Assembly: GCA_021325235.1 (NCBI GenBank) | Contig: JAJPHN010000040.1 | Span: 167,039 to 231,038 of the forward strand | Length of the DNA stretch: 64,000 nucleotides | Direction of reading: 5' to 3' | Source of the DNA: Terriglobia bacterium | Lineage (GTDB): Bacteria; Acidobacteriota; Terriglobia; Bryobacterales; Bryobacteraceae | Shown: one piece after another, positions 35,634-46,204 of the stretch | How the letters are laid out: each line of letters starts with the position of its first letter | Numbering within the stretch: position 1 is the stretch's first letter | Position numbers and translations under genes: made by a program | The notes under the pieces: generated by a model | Seen by the model: the letters and a program-made list of their open reading frames with translations, nothing else | Databases searched by the model: none | What the model was told of the DNA's origin: nothing

Positions 35634-36109
35634 TGGAACAACGCTATAACATTTTCAAAGCGTCTCCCGGCGCATACAAAGCCATGTCGGGGCTTGAACA
35701 ATACCTGCACAGCTGCGGCCTCGAAGAGGGCCTGCTGCATCTCGTGAAGCTGCGCGTTTCGCAAATCAATGGCTGCGCGTTTTGCCTCGATATGCACTGG
35801 AAAGATCTGCGCGCGCTTGGCGAAACGGAGCAGCGCCTCTACTCGCTCGATGCCTGGCGCGAATGCCCGTATTACACCGATCGCGAACGCGCGGCGCTAG
35901 GCTGGGCCGAAGCACTAACGAAGATCACCGAAGGGCACGCGCCCGATGCGGTGTACGACGAAGCGCGCCAGCACTTCAATGAAAAAGACCTCGCCGATCT
36001 GACGCTCGCGATTACAACCATCAATGCCTGGAATCGTTTTGCAATCTCGGCCCGTACCGCGCCCGGGACGTATCAACCGGCAAAACGCCGCGAGCTGGTC
36101 GCTCAGTGA
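35633..36109 (+). CDS. AhpD/carboxymuconolactone-decarboxylase-like protein
   Basis: A 158-residue all-helical protein of the AhpD/CMD superfamily. It contains a CxxC pair followed by His (NGCAFCLDMHWKD, Cys near residue 46 and 49), the alkylhydroperoxidase-type redox signature. This points to a role in peroxide or thiol chemistry and makes the operon look redox-related. Of two adjacent ATG codons (35630, 35633) the second has better spacing (7 nt) from AGGAG. It is the last gene of the operon. Confidence 0.88.
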   Translation: MEQRYNIFKASPGAYKAMSGLEQYLHSCGLEEGLLHLVKLRVSQINGCAFCLDMHWKDLRALGETEQRLYSLDAWRECPYYTDRERAALGWAEALTKITEGHAPDAVYDEARQHFNEKDLADLTLAITTINAWNRFAISARTAPGTYQPAKRRELVAQ

Positions 36110-36116
36110 GCCATCG

Positions 36117-38669
36117 CTATTCGGCGCGTATCGCCTCGAGCGGATCGATCGCCAGCACGCGCGCTCCTGCTCGCCACGCGGCCAGCACCGCCACGGCGAG
36201 CAGGACAACGCACGCGCCGATAAGCGTGGTCGCGGCCGGAGCATTCGCCTCAAAAATGAGATGCGACAGAAAGCGAGCACAGCCGAGCGCAGCCGGTATA
36301 CCGCAAAGCAATCCGGCCGCAACCGGCAGCGCACTCTGCCGCAAAAGCGTCCCGCGCAGGGTTCGGTACGATGCGCCCAGCGCCATGCGGATGCCCATCT
36401 CGCGCTTACGCTGCGCGATTACGTACAGTGCGGTTCCGTAAACGCCCGCGGCGGCGAGCAGCAATGCCACGAGCCCGAGGAAGAGCATGGCGGTGGTATA
36501 AAAACGTGGTTTGGCGAGCACTTCGTCGCGGCGCTGCTCGAGCGTCTTCACATCGTAAACAGCCACGCGCGGATCGGTCGCTCGAATCGCATCGCGGCAG
36601 CGCGCCAGATACACTTCCGGTTGCCCGGCGATGCGTGCCACGAACGTGAGCGCCGCCGGCGGCTCTTCCTGTATCGGCCAGAAGATCTGCGGCTCGGCAT
36701 CGTCCTGCGGACCGCCAAGTCTTTCGGTCTGGACTACACCGATTACTACATAGGGTGCCCGGCTCCAGGGGGCTTTGATGTGGCGCCCCAGAATCAACGA
36801 CCCGAGCCCGCTTCTTTGAGCGAAGGCTTCGTTGACAATAACCGGCTTCTCGGTGTCGCGCTGCTCCCGGAACGTAAAATCGCGGCCGCCGAGCAGCCGC
36901 GTGCCGATCGCATCGAAATAGCCGGGTAACACAGCGTTCGTAATCACTCGCGCGACACGCTGTCCGGAATCGAGGGTGAAGTCGCCCGCCATGTAGAAGT
37001 TGTCGGCCAACGGCAGATAACTGACAGCGCCCGCAGCCGTTACGCCCGGTACTGAGCGCAGCCGTTGGAGCGCCTGCGAGTAATATTGCCATTCGGCAGC
37101 GCTGTTGGGAAGCCCCGCGCCTTGCAGCGAAACACTGGCCGTCACGATCTTTTCGGTGCGAAATCCGAGATCGGCGCGCGCGAGGCGAACGAATGCACGG
37201 CCGAGCGATAAGGCGCCGAAGACGAGCACGATTGCCAGGCAGGTTTGCAGAGCAATCAGCAGAAAGCGGGCGTGGCTGCCGGGAATATTATCGGGTGTCT
37301 GGGTACGCAGATGTTCGGCAAGGGAACGGACGCGCAATGTGCCCGGCAACGCACCCAATACGAGACCGGTAATTAGAGCAAGCACGACAGCGAACGCCAG
37401 TACACGGGCATCGAGGACCGTGTACTGTTGGCTTGCGAGCGCCGGCGGCAGAAAGGAGAAGGCAATGTGAGCTACCCAGCGGGCAAGCAACAGCCCAAGG
37501 ACGGCAGAAACAAACGTGAGAGCGAACGCTTCCGTAGTGCGCTGCTGCGACAGGCGCGCGCTGCTTGCGCCCAGCGCGGCTCGAATCGCGAATTCGGAGC
37601 GGCGCTCGTTGTTGCGCGCGAGCAGAACGTGAGCGACATTGGCACACGCGGCGAGCACCAGCAGCAACGCCATGCCGGCCAAAGCCCAGCTCGCTTCGCG
37701 TACCGGCCCGGCGAGCTGATTGCGAATGGAAACGAGACGCGGACGGTTCAGCGGATCGCGCTTCAGGGCGGCGGGCTCCGCACGCGAAATTTCGGCGCGA
37801 AACATTCGCTGAGCTGTGCCGAAAGCGAGACCGGGACGAAGGCGTCCAATGGTTTCAAACCAGAACGCACCGCGCTTTGGAATCTTTTCGATATCGAAAA
37901 CGGTCGGCACCCAGATCCGAGTGCCGGCAGGATAGTCGAAGCGGGGCGGCGCGACGCCGGCAATGGTGAACGGATGTCCGTTGAGCCGCAGCGTTCCGCC
38001 CAGCGCAGCCGGATCACCGGCATAAAGCTGCTGCCAAAGCGTGTAGCTGATCACGGCGACGCCGTTGTGCCCGAGGATGTCTTCTTCAGGCGAGAATGTT
38101 CGTCCAAGGGCGGGCGATACGCCGAGCAGGGCGAACAGATTGGCCGAGCTTTCGGTGGCCTTCACGCGATAGCTCTCGGTGCTGCGCGCCAGATTCATCT
38201 CGGAGACGGAGAATGTGGCAGCACTCGAGAGATAGGAGGAATCGTGTGACCAGGCATAGAACGCATTACGGCCTTTCAAAGCCGTGAACGGCGATAGCCA
38301 GAGCTCGACCAGCCGCGCGGAATCGCGAAACGGCAGACCGCGCAGCAGCAGCGCATTGAGGACGCTGAAAATGCCGGTGGCCGAACCGATGGCGAGGGCG
38401 AGCGCCGCAATGGCAAGCGTCACACTCGCTTTGCGCCGGCGATAGACGCGTACGGAGTGCTTGAGATCGCTTGCAATTTCGCGCGCGCGCTGCCCGGGCA
38501 GCGTCGTCGCAAGATCGCGAAGTGTGTGCAGAGCGAGTGCGACTCGTTGACCGCGGTTGCGCGTCTCGCGATACTCATCGCGCAACTGGCGCTCCATTTC
38601 CGAGGCGTATTCCTCGCGAAAACGCGCTGGATACAGGCGCAGCAGGCGTCGATACAAGCGCGGAAACAT
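36117..38669 (-). CDS. ADOP-family MacB/FtsX-type permease
   Basis: An 850-residue inner-membrane protein. An N-terminal cytoplasmic segment (RLYPARFREEYASEMERQLR) precedes two repeats of MacB periplasmic core plus FtsX permease, with SIRNQLAGPVREASWALAGM marking one FtsX entry. The C-terminus ends in an FtsX helix bundle (RKREMGIRMALGASYRTL). This Acidobacterial Duplicated Orphan Permease architecture lacks its own ATPase. The start overlaps the padR stop by 1 bp. It probably acts in export or envelope mechanotransmission; the substrate is unknown. Confidence 0.93.
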   Translation of the reverse strand: MFPRLYRRLLRLYPARFREEYASEMERQLRDEYRETRNRGQRVALALHTLRDLATTLPGQRAREIASDLKHSVRVYRRRKASVTLAIAALALAIGSATGIFSVLNALLLRGLPFRDSARLVELWLSPFTALKGRNAFYAWSHDSSYLSSAATFSVSEMNLARSTESYRVKATESSANLFALLGVSPALGRTFSPEEDILGHNGVAVISYTLWQQLYAGDPAALGGTLRLNGHPFTIAGVAPPRFDYPAGTRIWVPTVFDIEKIPKRGAFWFETIGRLRPGLAFGTAQRMFRAEISRAEPAALKRDPLNRPRLVSIRNQLAGPVREASWALAGMALLLVLAACANVAHVLLARNNERRSEFAIRAALGASSARLSQQRTTEAFALTFVSAVLGLLLARWVAHIAFSFLPPALASQQYTVLDARVLAFAVVLALITGLVLGALPGTLRVRSLAEHLRTQTPDNIPGSHARFLLIALQTCLAIVLVFGALSLGRAFVRLARADLGFRTEKIVTASVSLQGAGLPNSAAEWQYYSQALQRLRSVPGVTAAGAVSYLPLADNFYMAGDFTLDSGQRVARVITNAVLPGYFDAIGTRLLGGRDFTFREQRDTEKPVIVNEAFAQRSGLGSLILGRHIKAPWSRAPYVVIGVVQTERLGGPQDDAEPQIFWPIQEEPPAALTFVARIAGQPEVYLARCRDAIRATDPRVAVYDVKTLEQRRDEVLAKPRFYTTAMLFLGLVALLLAAAGVYGTALYVIAQRKREMGIRMALGASYRTLRGTLLRQSALPVAAGLLCGIPAALGCARFLSHLIFEANAPAATTLIGACVVLLAVAVLAAWRAGARVLAIDPLEAIRAE

Positions 38670-39034
38670 CAGGCCAGCTCCGGCAACGAGAGATGCGATT
38701 GGGCGAGGGTGACCAGTTCGCGCAATCGCAGAGCTTCGGCTTCGACGACGCGCCGGCCAAGCGCAGTGATGCGGTAATAGCGGCGGCGTTCGTCGTCGAG
38801 ATGCGGGTCGGGCCGCTCGTCGGATTCCTCGATGAACCCGTTCTCGAGCATTTTGTTGATGGAGCCGTAGAGAGCGCCTGAGCCGAGGTTCAGCTTACCG
38901 CCCGTCCGCTCGAGAATGGCGCGTTTCAACGCATAGCCGTGGCGTTCGCCTTCGGTAAGCGCCAGGAGCATGTGAAACACGGCGAGCGGGAGCGGGAGGA
39001 AGGCGTCCATCTGAGCTTTTGGCATCCGCGGCAT
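38669..39034 (-). CDS. PadR-family transcriptional regulator
   Basis: A winged-helix regulator of about 110-121 residues. The family core VFHMLLALTEGERHGYALKR and NLGSGALYGSINKMLENGFI is followed by the beta-wing RRRYYRITALGRRVVEAEAL and a dimerisation helix. It is translationally coupled to the ADOP permease, the standard pairing in Acidobacteriota. The outermost ATG at 39034 lies inside a 41-bp palindrome; later in-frame ATGs at 39025 and 39010 are equally possible starts. Confidence 0.92.
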   Translation of the reverse strand: MPRMPKAQMDAFLPLPLAVFHMLLALTEGERHGYALKRAILERTGGKLNLGSGALYGSINKMLENGFIEESDERPDPHLDDERRRYYRITALGRRVVEAEALRLRELVTLAQSHLSLPELA

Positions 39035-39066
39035 ACTACGTCATATATTGACATAGTATGCCGCGG
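39026..39066. promoter_or_regulatory. 41-bp near-perfect palindrome at the padR start
   Basis: CCGCGGCATACTA (39026-39038) is mirrored exactly by TAGTATGCCGCGG (39054-39066). Inside, GTCA and TGAC (39040-39043, 39049-39052) are also mirrored around TATAT. Only the c/a pair and the centre break symmetry. The site covers the padR start region, so PadR binding would block its own operon. Confidence 0.75.
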
Positions 39067-39076
39067 CCGTACAGCA

Positions 39077-39445
39077 TTATTTCTGCGCTGGCGCGAAATC
39101 CAGGAATCCCGTCACGCTGGCGAGTTTTCCATCGCGAACGGTGGCGAAATCCGTGCCGCCTGCAACCGGCGGTGCATCCTTCGGCCCCAGATGCCAGGAG
39201 AAACGTGCCGTATTGTTGTGGCTGTCGATCGTGCCGGTCTGACGGAATTCGAGTCCGGCAAACTGCTGTTGCACGCCGGCGATCATTGCGTCGATGCCGC
39301 TGTGCCCTTCACCGCGCATGAGCGGATCGAGGTAGGTGGCGTCTTCGGCCCAGGTGTTCGCGATGATCTGTTGACGGCGGCCCGGATCGGTCTCGTTCCA
39401 GGCCGCGAAGTAGTTGTCGATAAGAGTGGTGAAGTTGTTTTCCAT
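39077..39445 (-). CDS. SnoaL-like/NTF2-family protein
   Basis: A 122-residue cytoplasmic protein of the SnoaL-like polyketide-cyclase family: LIDNYFAAWNETDPGRRQQI at the N-terminus, WAEDATYLDPLMRGEGHSGI and the terminal strand GKLASVTGFLDFAPA. The start at 39445 (MENNFTT) is preferred; eight extra upstream residues are possible. It is divergent from the XRE regulator at 39521, which probably controls it. The enzymatic role is unknown. Confidence 0.82.
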   Translation of the reverse strand: MENNFTTLIDNYFAAWNETDPGRRQQIIANTWAEDATYLDPLMRGEGHSGIDAMIAGVQQQFAGLEFRQTGTIDSHNNTARFSWHLGPKDAPPVAGGTDFATVRDGKLASVTGFLDFAPAQK

Positions 39446-39507
39446 GACGCCATGATGCAGTCTCTTCACTCATTGCCGCAATTACGTCGGAGGTAATGGC
39501 GCGCTGT

Positions 39508-39531
39508 CTCTCGAATCGCTATGTTCGAGAG
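39508..39531. promoter_or_regulatory. Inverted-repeat operator candidate of the XRE regulator
   Basis: CTCTCGAA and TTCGAGAG are a perfect 8-bp inverted repeat with an 8-nt centre, overlapping the ATG at 39521. It lies in the divergent region between the SnoaL-like gene and the regulator, as expected for a dimeric HTH protein controlling both. It also favours the later start at 39533. Confidence 0.55.
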
Positions 39532-40345
39532 TATGGCAGCAGCTGTTGCGGTGGGAAGTGTCCTGCGCCAGTGGCGCGAGCGAAAACGGATGAGCCAGCT
39601 TGACCTCGCGTGCGAGGCGAATATTTCGACGCGTCATCTGAGCTTTATCGAGACCGGCCGTTCTCAGCCGAGCCGCGACATGATCCTGCAAATTGCGGAG
39701 ACACTGGAGCTGCCGTTGCGCGAGCGAAATCAACTGCTGCTGGCGGGAGGATTTGCGCCCGTATTTCCCGAGCGAGCGCTGGAGGATCCTTCGCTTGCGG
39801 CAGGGCGGCGCGCAATCGAAGCGGTGCTGCGCGGGCATGAGCCGAATCCGGCCCTTGCCGTCGACCGGCACTGGAACATGTTAACTGCCAACGCAGCCCT
39901 TCCGCCGCTGCTTGCGGGAGTGAGCGAAATGCTGCTTGCGCCACCAGTAAATGTTTTGCGCGTTGCGCTTCACCCGGAAGGGCTCGGATCGCGTGTTCTG
40001 AACTTTTGCGAATGGCAGCGGCACCTGATCGCTCGTCTGCGGCATCAACTGGCCGCAACTGCGGATCCGCACCTGTCCGATTTGATCGAAGAACTCCGAC
40101 AATATCGACCAGCGCGGTCGGATCAGCCGTCGAGCGCGGAAGATTACGGGAGCCTGGTTGTGCCGCTGCGGTTGAGCACGGATGCGGGCGTTCTGAACTT
40201 GCTGAGCACAACAACGGTATTCGGGACGCCGCTCGATGTGACGCTTTCCGAGATTGCGATCGAATCGTTTTTCCCGGCCGATGCGGAGTCAGGCGAGCGG
40301 CTCAGGAATTTGTGTGCAGGCGAGCCGGCGTGCGCAGCACGGTGA
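39521..40345 (+). CDS. XRE-family regulator with MmyB-like ligand-binding domain
   Basis: A 274-residue regulator. The N-terminal HTH_3 domain spans about 12-75 (LRQWRERKRMSQLDLACEAN, then RHLSFIETGRSQPSRDMIL). The C-terminal PAS-like MmyB-type domain (about 100-265) includes ALAVDRHWNMLTANAALPPL, a signature of the family. These regulators usually repress a neighbouring oxidoreductase or SnoaL gene, here the divergent gene at 39077. ATG codons at 39521 and 39533 are both possible. The 3' end overlaps the convergent Rrf2 gene by 44 bp. Confidence 0.88.
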   Translation: MFESMAAAVAVGSVLRQWRERKRMSQLDLACEANISTRHLSFIETGRSQPSRDMILQIAETLELPLRERNQLLLAGGFAPVFPERALEDPSLAAGRRAIEAVLRGHEPNPALAVDRHWNMLTANAALPPLLAGVSEMLLAPPVNVLRVALHPEGLGSRVLNFCEWQRHLIARLRHQLAATADPHLSDLIEELRQYRPARSDQPSSAEDYGSLVVPLRLSTDAGVLNLLSTTTVFGTPLDVTLSEIAIESFFPADAESGERLRNLCAGEPACAAR

Positions 40346-40784
40346 AGCGATGCTCGGCGAGCCCGGTCTCGTGTGGATAAAGTAGATCGTGCAGCGTGAT
40401 GGAGCCGAGCACACGATCCACCGCATCCTGTACGTTGCGCCAAAGGGAACGCATGGAGCAATCGGCGGAATGGACGCAGTCGTGTTTCTTGCCCGCGTGC
40501 CGGCCGCAAAAGCCGTCTTCGTAAATGCGGCCGCCGAGAATGGCGAGAGCGTCGCCGACGAGAATCTGCTCGGGCGGGAGCGCGAGCGTGTAGCCGCCGA
40601 CTTTTCCGCGGGCGGCTTTGACAAATCCGCCGCGGCGTAAGACGCGCAGCAGTTTCGCGGCGTAGGGAGTGGAGATGCCTTCGCACTGGCTGATTTCGGG
40701 AATCGTGGCGCTGCCGTGTTCCCCGCGCCGCGCAACCTGCACCAGGCAGCGTAAACCGTATTCCTCGTGCGACGTCAGCTTCAT
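40302..40784 (-). CDS. Rrf2-family Fe-S-responsive regulator of the SUF operon
   Basis: A 160-residue regulator starting MKLTSHEEYGLRCLVQVAR, with an intact winged helix (GISTPYAAKLLRVLRRGG, GGYTLALPPEQILVGDAL). Three Cys near residues 92-108 in a C-x9-C-x5-C pattern (CGRHAGKKHDC...C) are placed where IscR and NsrR bind their clusters, though the spacing differs. It is the last gene of the SUF operon and its ATG overlaps the sufT stop. Likely role: feedback control of suf by cluster status. An upstream in-frame extension is rejected because it runs antisense through sufT. Confidence 0.88.
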   Translation of the reverse strand: MKLTSHEEYGLRCLVQVARRGEHGSATIPEISQCEGISTPYAAKLLRVLRRGGFVKAARGKVGGYTLALPPEQILVGDALAILGGRIYEDGFCGRHAGKKHDCVHSADCSMRSLWRNVQDAVDRVLGSITLHDLLYPHETGLAEHRFTVLRTPARLHTNS

Positions 40785-41131
40785 TTGATTTTGGATAGCG
40801 GCACGACATTGCGGCCGAGATCGAGATCGAAGCCAAGCGCGAACTTGGCGGCGTCGGACATCTTGCTGCGATCCCACGGCGGGTCGAAAACGATATCGAC
40901 CTTCGCAGAACGAACGCCGGGCAGGTTTTCGATCTTGTATTTCACCTGCGCGGGCATGCTGTCGGCCACCGGGCAGTTGGGCGCGGTCAGCGTCATGCGG
41001 ACAGCGACATCGTTCTCGGGCGAGATGTCGATGCCGTAGATGAGCCCGAGCTCGTAGATGTTCACCGGAATCTCGGGATCGTAGACCGTCTTGAGCGCGT
41101 CAACGACTCGGTTGCGCAAATCTTCTGACAT
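40781..41131 (-). CDS. sufT: SufT/MIP18-family Fe-S assembly protein
   Basis: A 116-residue DUF59 protein. VYDPEIPVNIYELGLIYGID and MTLTAPNCPVADSMP are family hallmarks, with the conserved Cys in the second. SufT supports Fe-S maturation, especially under high demand. The start at 41131 has GGAG 5 nt upstream; a longer reading into sufU is less likely. It lies between sufU and the Rrf2 gene in the same operon. Confidence 0.9.
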   Translation of the reverse strand: MSEDLRNRVVDALKTVYDPEIPVNIYELGLIYGIDISPENDVAVRMTLTAPNCPVADSMPAQVKYKIENLPGVRSAKVDIVFDPPWDRSKMSDAAKFALGFDLDLGRNVVPLSKIK

Positions 41132-41133
41132 AG

Positions 41134-41577
41134 CTACTCCGTCGAGACCGGCTTGTGCTCGTTCTGCAGCGCGGCGTGCAGTGTGTGCCAGGCGAGTGTG
41201 GCGCACTTGACGCGCATCGGATATTCGCGCACGCCGGAGAAGACTGCGAGTTTGCCGAGATCGGGCGCGGGCAGTTTGTCTTCGGTCAGCAGCGAGTGGA
41301 ATTTCGCGAAGATCTGCTCGGCTTCTTCGGGTGTTTTGCCTTTTACGGCGTCGGTCATGAGCGAGGCGGAAGCGGTGGAGATCGCGCAGCCCTGGCCCTG
41401 GAACGCGACATTCGCGACGCGGCCGTTGTCGATTTCAAGCTGCAGGGTGAGGCGATCGCCGCAGAGCGGATTGTGGCCCTCGGCGCTGTGCGTGGCGTGC
41501 GCAAGCGTGCCTCGGTTGCGCGGGCGCTTGCTGTGGTCGACGATGGTTTCCTGATACAGATCGCTTAGCGTCGACAT
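41134..41577 (-). CDS. sufU: SufU scaffold/sulfur-transfer protein
   Basis: A 147-residue IscU-like protein of the SufU class. It has conserved Cys/Asp positions in NPLCGDRLTL and QGQGCAISTASASLM, and KCATLAWHTLHAAL near the C-terminus with the third Cys. The insertion between the second and third Cys is of SufU type. It receives sulfur from SufS through zinc-dependent exchange and feeds SufBCD. It overlaps sufS by 1 bp. Confidence 0.94.
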   Translation of the reverse strand: MSTLSDLYQETIVDHSKRPRNRGTLAHATHSAEGHNPLCGDRLTLQLEIDNGRVANVAFQGQGCAISTASASLMTDAVKGKTPEEAEQIFAKFHSLLTEDKLPAPDLGKLAVFSGVREYPMRVKCATLAWHTLHAALQNEHKPVSTE

Positions 41578-42833
41578 CAGGCGAAAAACTCCTGTACTTT
41601 GCGAATACCGGCAACGAGCGCATCCACTTCGGCGACAGTGTTGTAGAACGCAAACGAAGCGCGCGTGGTCGCGGCGACTTGGAAGCGATCCATGACGGGC
41701 TGCGCGCAGTGATGCCCGGTGCGAACCGCGATACCGAGTTGATCGAGGAAGGTGCCGATATCGTGCGGATGAATGTCTTCGAGCACGAAGGAGATCACAC
41801 TGGCTTTTTCCGGCGCCTGCCCGAGAATGCGCACGCCCGGCAATTGCTGGACAACGTGCGTGGCGTACTTGAGCAACTCGGCTTCGTAGGCGGCGATGCG
41901 ATCGAGACCGATCTGATTCACGTAGTCGATGGCGGCTCCGAGTCCGATGATGCCGGCGATATCGGGCGTGCCCGCCTCGAACTTGTAGGGCAGTGTGTTG
42001 TATTCGGTCTTTTCAAACGTGACCGAGCGGATCATGTCGCCTCCGCCTTCAAACGGCGGCATAGCATCGAGCAGCGCTTGTTTGCCGTAAAGCACGCCGA
42101 TGCCGGTGGGCCCGAAGAGCTTGTGGCCGGAGAAAGCATAGAAATCGACATCGAGCGCGCGCACATCGACCGGCATGTGCGGCACAGCCTGCGCGCCATC
42201 CACGACTACCTTCGCGCCCACGCGATGCGCCAGCTCGGTCATGTAGGCGATCGGGTTCACGGTGCCGAGCGCGTTTGAGACATGCGCCAGCGCGACCACT
42301 TTGGTGCGTTCGGTGAGCGCGGCTTCGAAATCGGCGAGCGGGATGACCCCGGAGTCATCGATATGAACGACCTTGAGATGCGCACCTTTTTCGAGGCACA
42401 GCATCTGCCAGGGGACGATGTTCGAATGGTGCTCGAGCCCGGAGACGAGCACTTCATCGCCGGCCTTGAGGTTGGCGCGGCCAAAGCTCTGTGCGACTAA
42501 GTTGAGGCCCTGCGTCGCACCGCGCACGAAGATAATTTCGTTGGTCGAGCGCGCGTGCATGAATTTGCGCGCTTTCTCGCGAGCGCGGTCGCAGGCTTCG
42601 GTTGCACGCGTGCTCAGCAGATGTACCGCCCGATGCACGTTGGCGTTGTAGTGCGTGTAGTAATCGACGAGCGCGTCGATGACAGCCTGCGGCTTTTGAG
42701 TCGTGGCGGCGTTATCGAGATAAACGAGCGGCTTGCCGTGGACCAGCTCCCTGAGGATCGGAAAATCCTCGCGAATGCGGTCCACGTCGAAACCGGCAGG
42801 AGCTTCGATTACTTCCGCCCGCACCGAGGACAT
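41577..42833 (-). CDS. sufS: Cysteine desulfurase SufS
   Basis: A PLP-dependent class V aminotransferase-fold enzyme of 418 residues that converts cysteine to alanine and a persulfide. The PLP Lys is in AFSGHKLFGPTGIG near residue 235 and the persulfide Cys in VRTGHHCAQPVM near 375. The N-terminus (DFPILRELVHGKPLVYLDNA) is typical of group II desulfurases. It forms the sulfur donor pair with the adjacent SufU; its start overlaps the sufD stop. Confidence 0.96.
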   Translation of the reverse strand: MSSVRAEVIEAPAGFDVDRIREDFPILRELVHGKPLVYLDNAATTQKPQAVIDALVDYYTHYNANVHRAVHLLSTRATEACDRAREKARKFMHARSTNEIIFVRGATQGLNLVAQSFGRANLKAGDEVLVSGLEHHSNIVPWQMLCLEKGAHLKVVHIDDSGVIPLADFEAALTERTKVVALAHVSNALGTVNPIAYMTELAHRVGAKVVVDGAQAVPHMPVDVRALDVDFYAFSGHKLFGPTGIGVLYGKQALLDAMPPFEGGGDMIRSVTFEKTEYNTLPYKFEAGTPDIAGIIGLGAAIDYVNQIGLDRIAAYEAELLKYATHVVQQLPGVRILGQAPEKASVISFVLEDIHPHDIGTFLDQLGIAVRTGHHCAQPVMDRFQVAATTRASFAFYNTVAEVDALVAGIRKVQEFFA

Positions 42834-43966
42834 TATGCACTCTCCGCGAAGCTCTTATGCGTGAGAACTTCGAAGAGCGCTTTTTCGAGATACTGACGAA
42901 TTCGTTCCACACCCATGCGCTCGATCACATCGCGTGCGAAAGCATAGATGAGCAGGTTACGGGCTTCGTCTTTGTTGATGCCGCGGGCTTGCAAATAGAA
43001 GAGAGCTTCCTGATCGAGCTGGCCGACGGTCGCGCCGTGCGTGCAGCGCACGTCATCGGCCAGAATCTGCAGCTCGGGTTTGGTGTTGATGCTCGCATTC
43101 TCGCTGAGCACCAGGTTCTTGTTGGTCTGCTTGGCGTCGGTCTTCTGCGCGTCCTTGCGGACGTAGATCTTGCCGTTGAACACCGCGGTGGAATGGCCGT
43201 CGAGGATGCCTTTATAGAGCTCGTGGCTCGCGGCATAGGCTTCAGCGTGATCGATGGCGGTGTGATTATCGATGTGCTGTTTGCCGTTCGCGAAGTAAAA
43301 ACCGTTGACGGTGCCCTCGCTACCCGTGGAGAGCACGGCATTGATATCGTTGCGCACGAGCGCTCCGCCGAGCGTGACGTTGTGCTGCTTAAAATTCGCA
43401 TTGCGCCCCAGCCGGGCTTGAATGGTGGCCACGTGAAACGCTTCGCGACTCTCTTCGTTGAGCTTGATGTGCTCGACGATCGAATTTTCGCCGACGACGA
43501 TTTCGGTCACGGCGTTGGTGAAGTATTTGCCTGCGCCGGAGTAGCGCTCGATGATCTGGACCTGGCTGTTCGGGCCGACCACGATGAGCGTGCGCGGATG
43601 AGTGGTGCGGCCCTGCAGAGCCTTGAATTCGATATCGATCGGCTCCGGCAACACCGTGTTCGCCGGAACCTGCACAAAAGCGCCATCCTCAAATTGCGCG
43701 GTGTTCAGCGCGACAAACGGGTTGTCCGCGGTCGAGGCATAGCGGCCCAGATGCGCTTCAATCAGCTCGGGATCCGCTTCGAGAGCGTCTTTCAGGCTGG
43801 GCCCCGCGACCACCGGAGCGGCCACCGGGAACTGCGCCTTCACGATCGGCGCGATGTTGGTGAAGCGCCACTCTTCGTTGCGGGTTGTGGGGTAGCCCTG
43901 AGATTCGAACTGCTCGGCAGCGCGCTTGCGCAGCTCGCTCAAACCCGAGACCGTCTCCATGATCAT
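42833..43966 (-). CDS. sufD: Fe-S assembly protein SufD
   Basis: A 377-residue SufBD-family protein with a helical N-terminus ([20 protein letters not shown]), a right-handed beta-helix core and a C-terminal helical region containing [20 protein letters not shown]. The Cys-Thr-His part corresponds to the conserved SufD site facing SufB. It forms the SufBC2D scaffold complex. It overlaps sufC by 4 bp. Confidence 0.94.
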   Translation of the reverse strand: MIMETVSGLSELRKRAAEQFESQGYPTTRNEEWRFTNIAPIVKAQFPVAAPVVAGPSLKDALEADPELIEAHLGRYASTADNPFVALNTAQFEDGAFVQVPANTVLPEPIDIEFKALQGRTTHPRTLIVVGPNSQVQIIERYSGAGKYFTNAVTEIVVGENSIVEHIKLNEESREAFHVATIQARLGRNANFKQHNVTLGGALVRNDINAVLSTGSEGTVNGFYFANGKQHIDNHTAIDHAEAYAASHELYKGILDGHSTAVFNGKIYVRKDAQKTDAKQTNKNLVLSENASINTKPELQILADDVRCTHGATVGQLDQEALFYLQARGINKDEARNLLIYAFARDVIERMGVERIRQYLEKALFEVLTHKSFAESA

Positions 43967-44736
43967 CGCGCGATCTCCGCAAACTCCTCGAGGCCAGCGT
44001 AGCCGCTCTCTTCGAGCGCGAGCGCCAGCTCCTTGCCGCCCGATTTGACAATGCGGCCTTCTGCGAGAACATGTACGAAGTCGGGAACGATGTGGTTCAG
44101 CAGGCGTTGATAATGCGTGATGACCAGAATCGCCCGATCTGGGCTGCGCAGCGCATTCACGCCGCTCGAAACCACTTTGAGCGCATCGATATCGAGACCC
44201 GAGTCGGTCTCATCCAGCAAGGCGAGACGCGGCTCGAGCACGGCCATCTGGAAAATTTCGTTGCGCTTCTTCTCGCCACCCGAGAACCCGGTGTTCACGG
44301 CGCGATTGAGCAGCGATTCGTCCATCTCCATGATCGACATCTTTTGCCGCACGAGATTGAAGAACTCCATCGCATCCACTTCCGGCTCGCCCTTCTGCTT
44401 GCGAATCGCGTTCAGTGCAGCCTTCAGGAAGTAGAGATTGCTGACGCCCGGAATTTCGACCGGATATTGAAAGGCAAGGAAAATGCCCTTCTGCGCGCGC
44501 TCTTCGGGGTCGAGCTCGAGCAGGTCTTCGCCTTCGTAGATGATCTCGCCCTTGGTGGCTTCGTACAGATCGCGGCCGGCGATCACCTGCGACAGCGTGC
44601 TCTTACCCGAGCCGTTCGGCCCCATGATGGCGTGCACTTCGCCCGGATAGATCGTCAGGTTGATACCGCGCAGAATTTCTTTATCGCCCGCCTTCGCGTG
44701 CAGATCTTTGATTTCGAGAATCGGGCTCTTCGCCAC
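43963..44736 (-). CDS. sufC: SUF-complex ATPase SufC
   Basis: An ABC-type ATPase of the SufBCD scaffold, 257 residues. It has Walker [15 protein letters not shown], signature [11 protein letters not shown] and Walker [13 protein letters not shown], with a following switch His (VITHYQRLL). It is soluble and powers cluster assembly. The GTG at 44736 is chosen because GGGAGG lies 7 nt upstream; an ATG at 44766 would overlap the sufB 3' end and lacks this. Confidence 0.95.
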   Translation of the reverse strand: MAKSPILEIKDLHAKAGDKEILRGINLTIYPGEVHAIMGPNGSGKSTLSQVIAGRDLYEATKGEIIYEGEDLLELDPEERAQKGIFLAFQYPVEIPGVSNLYFLKAALNAIRKQKGEPEVDAMEFFNLVRQKMSIMEMDESLLNRAVNTGFSGGEKKRNEIFQMAVLEPRLALLDETDSGLDIDALKVVSSGVNALRSPDRAILVITHYQRLLNHIVPDFVHVLAEGRIVKSGGKELALALEESGYAGLEEFAEIAR

Positions 44737-44755
44737 TCCGTTTCCTCCCACTTCG

Positions 44756-46204
<1,449 letters not shown>

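Noticed and set aside
39058..39321. Plus-strand frame starting MPRPYSI
   Set aside because: Its start codons arise from the symmetry of the padR palindrome, and the rest is antisense to the SnoaL-like gene.
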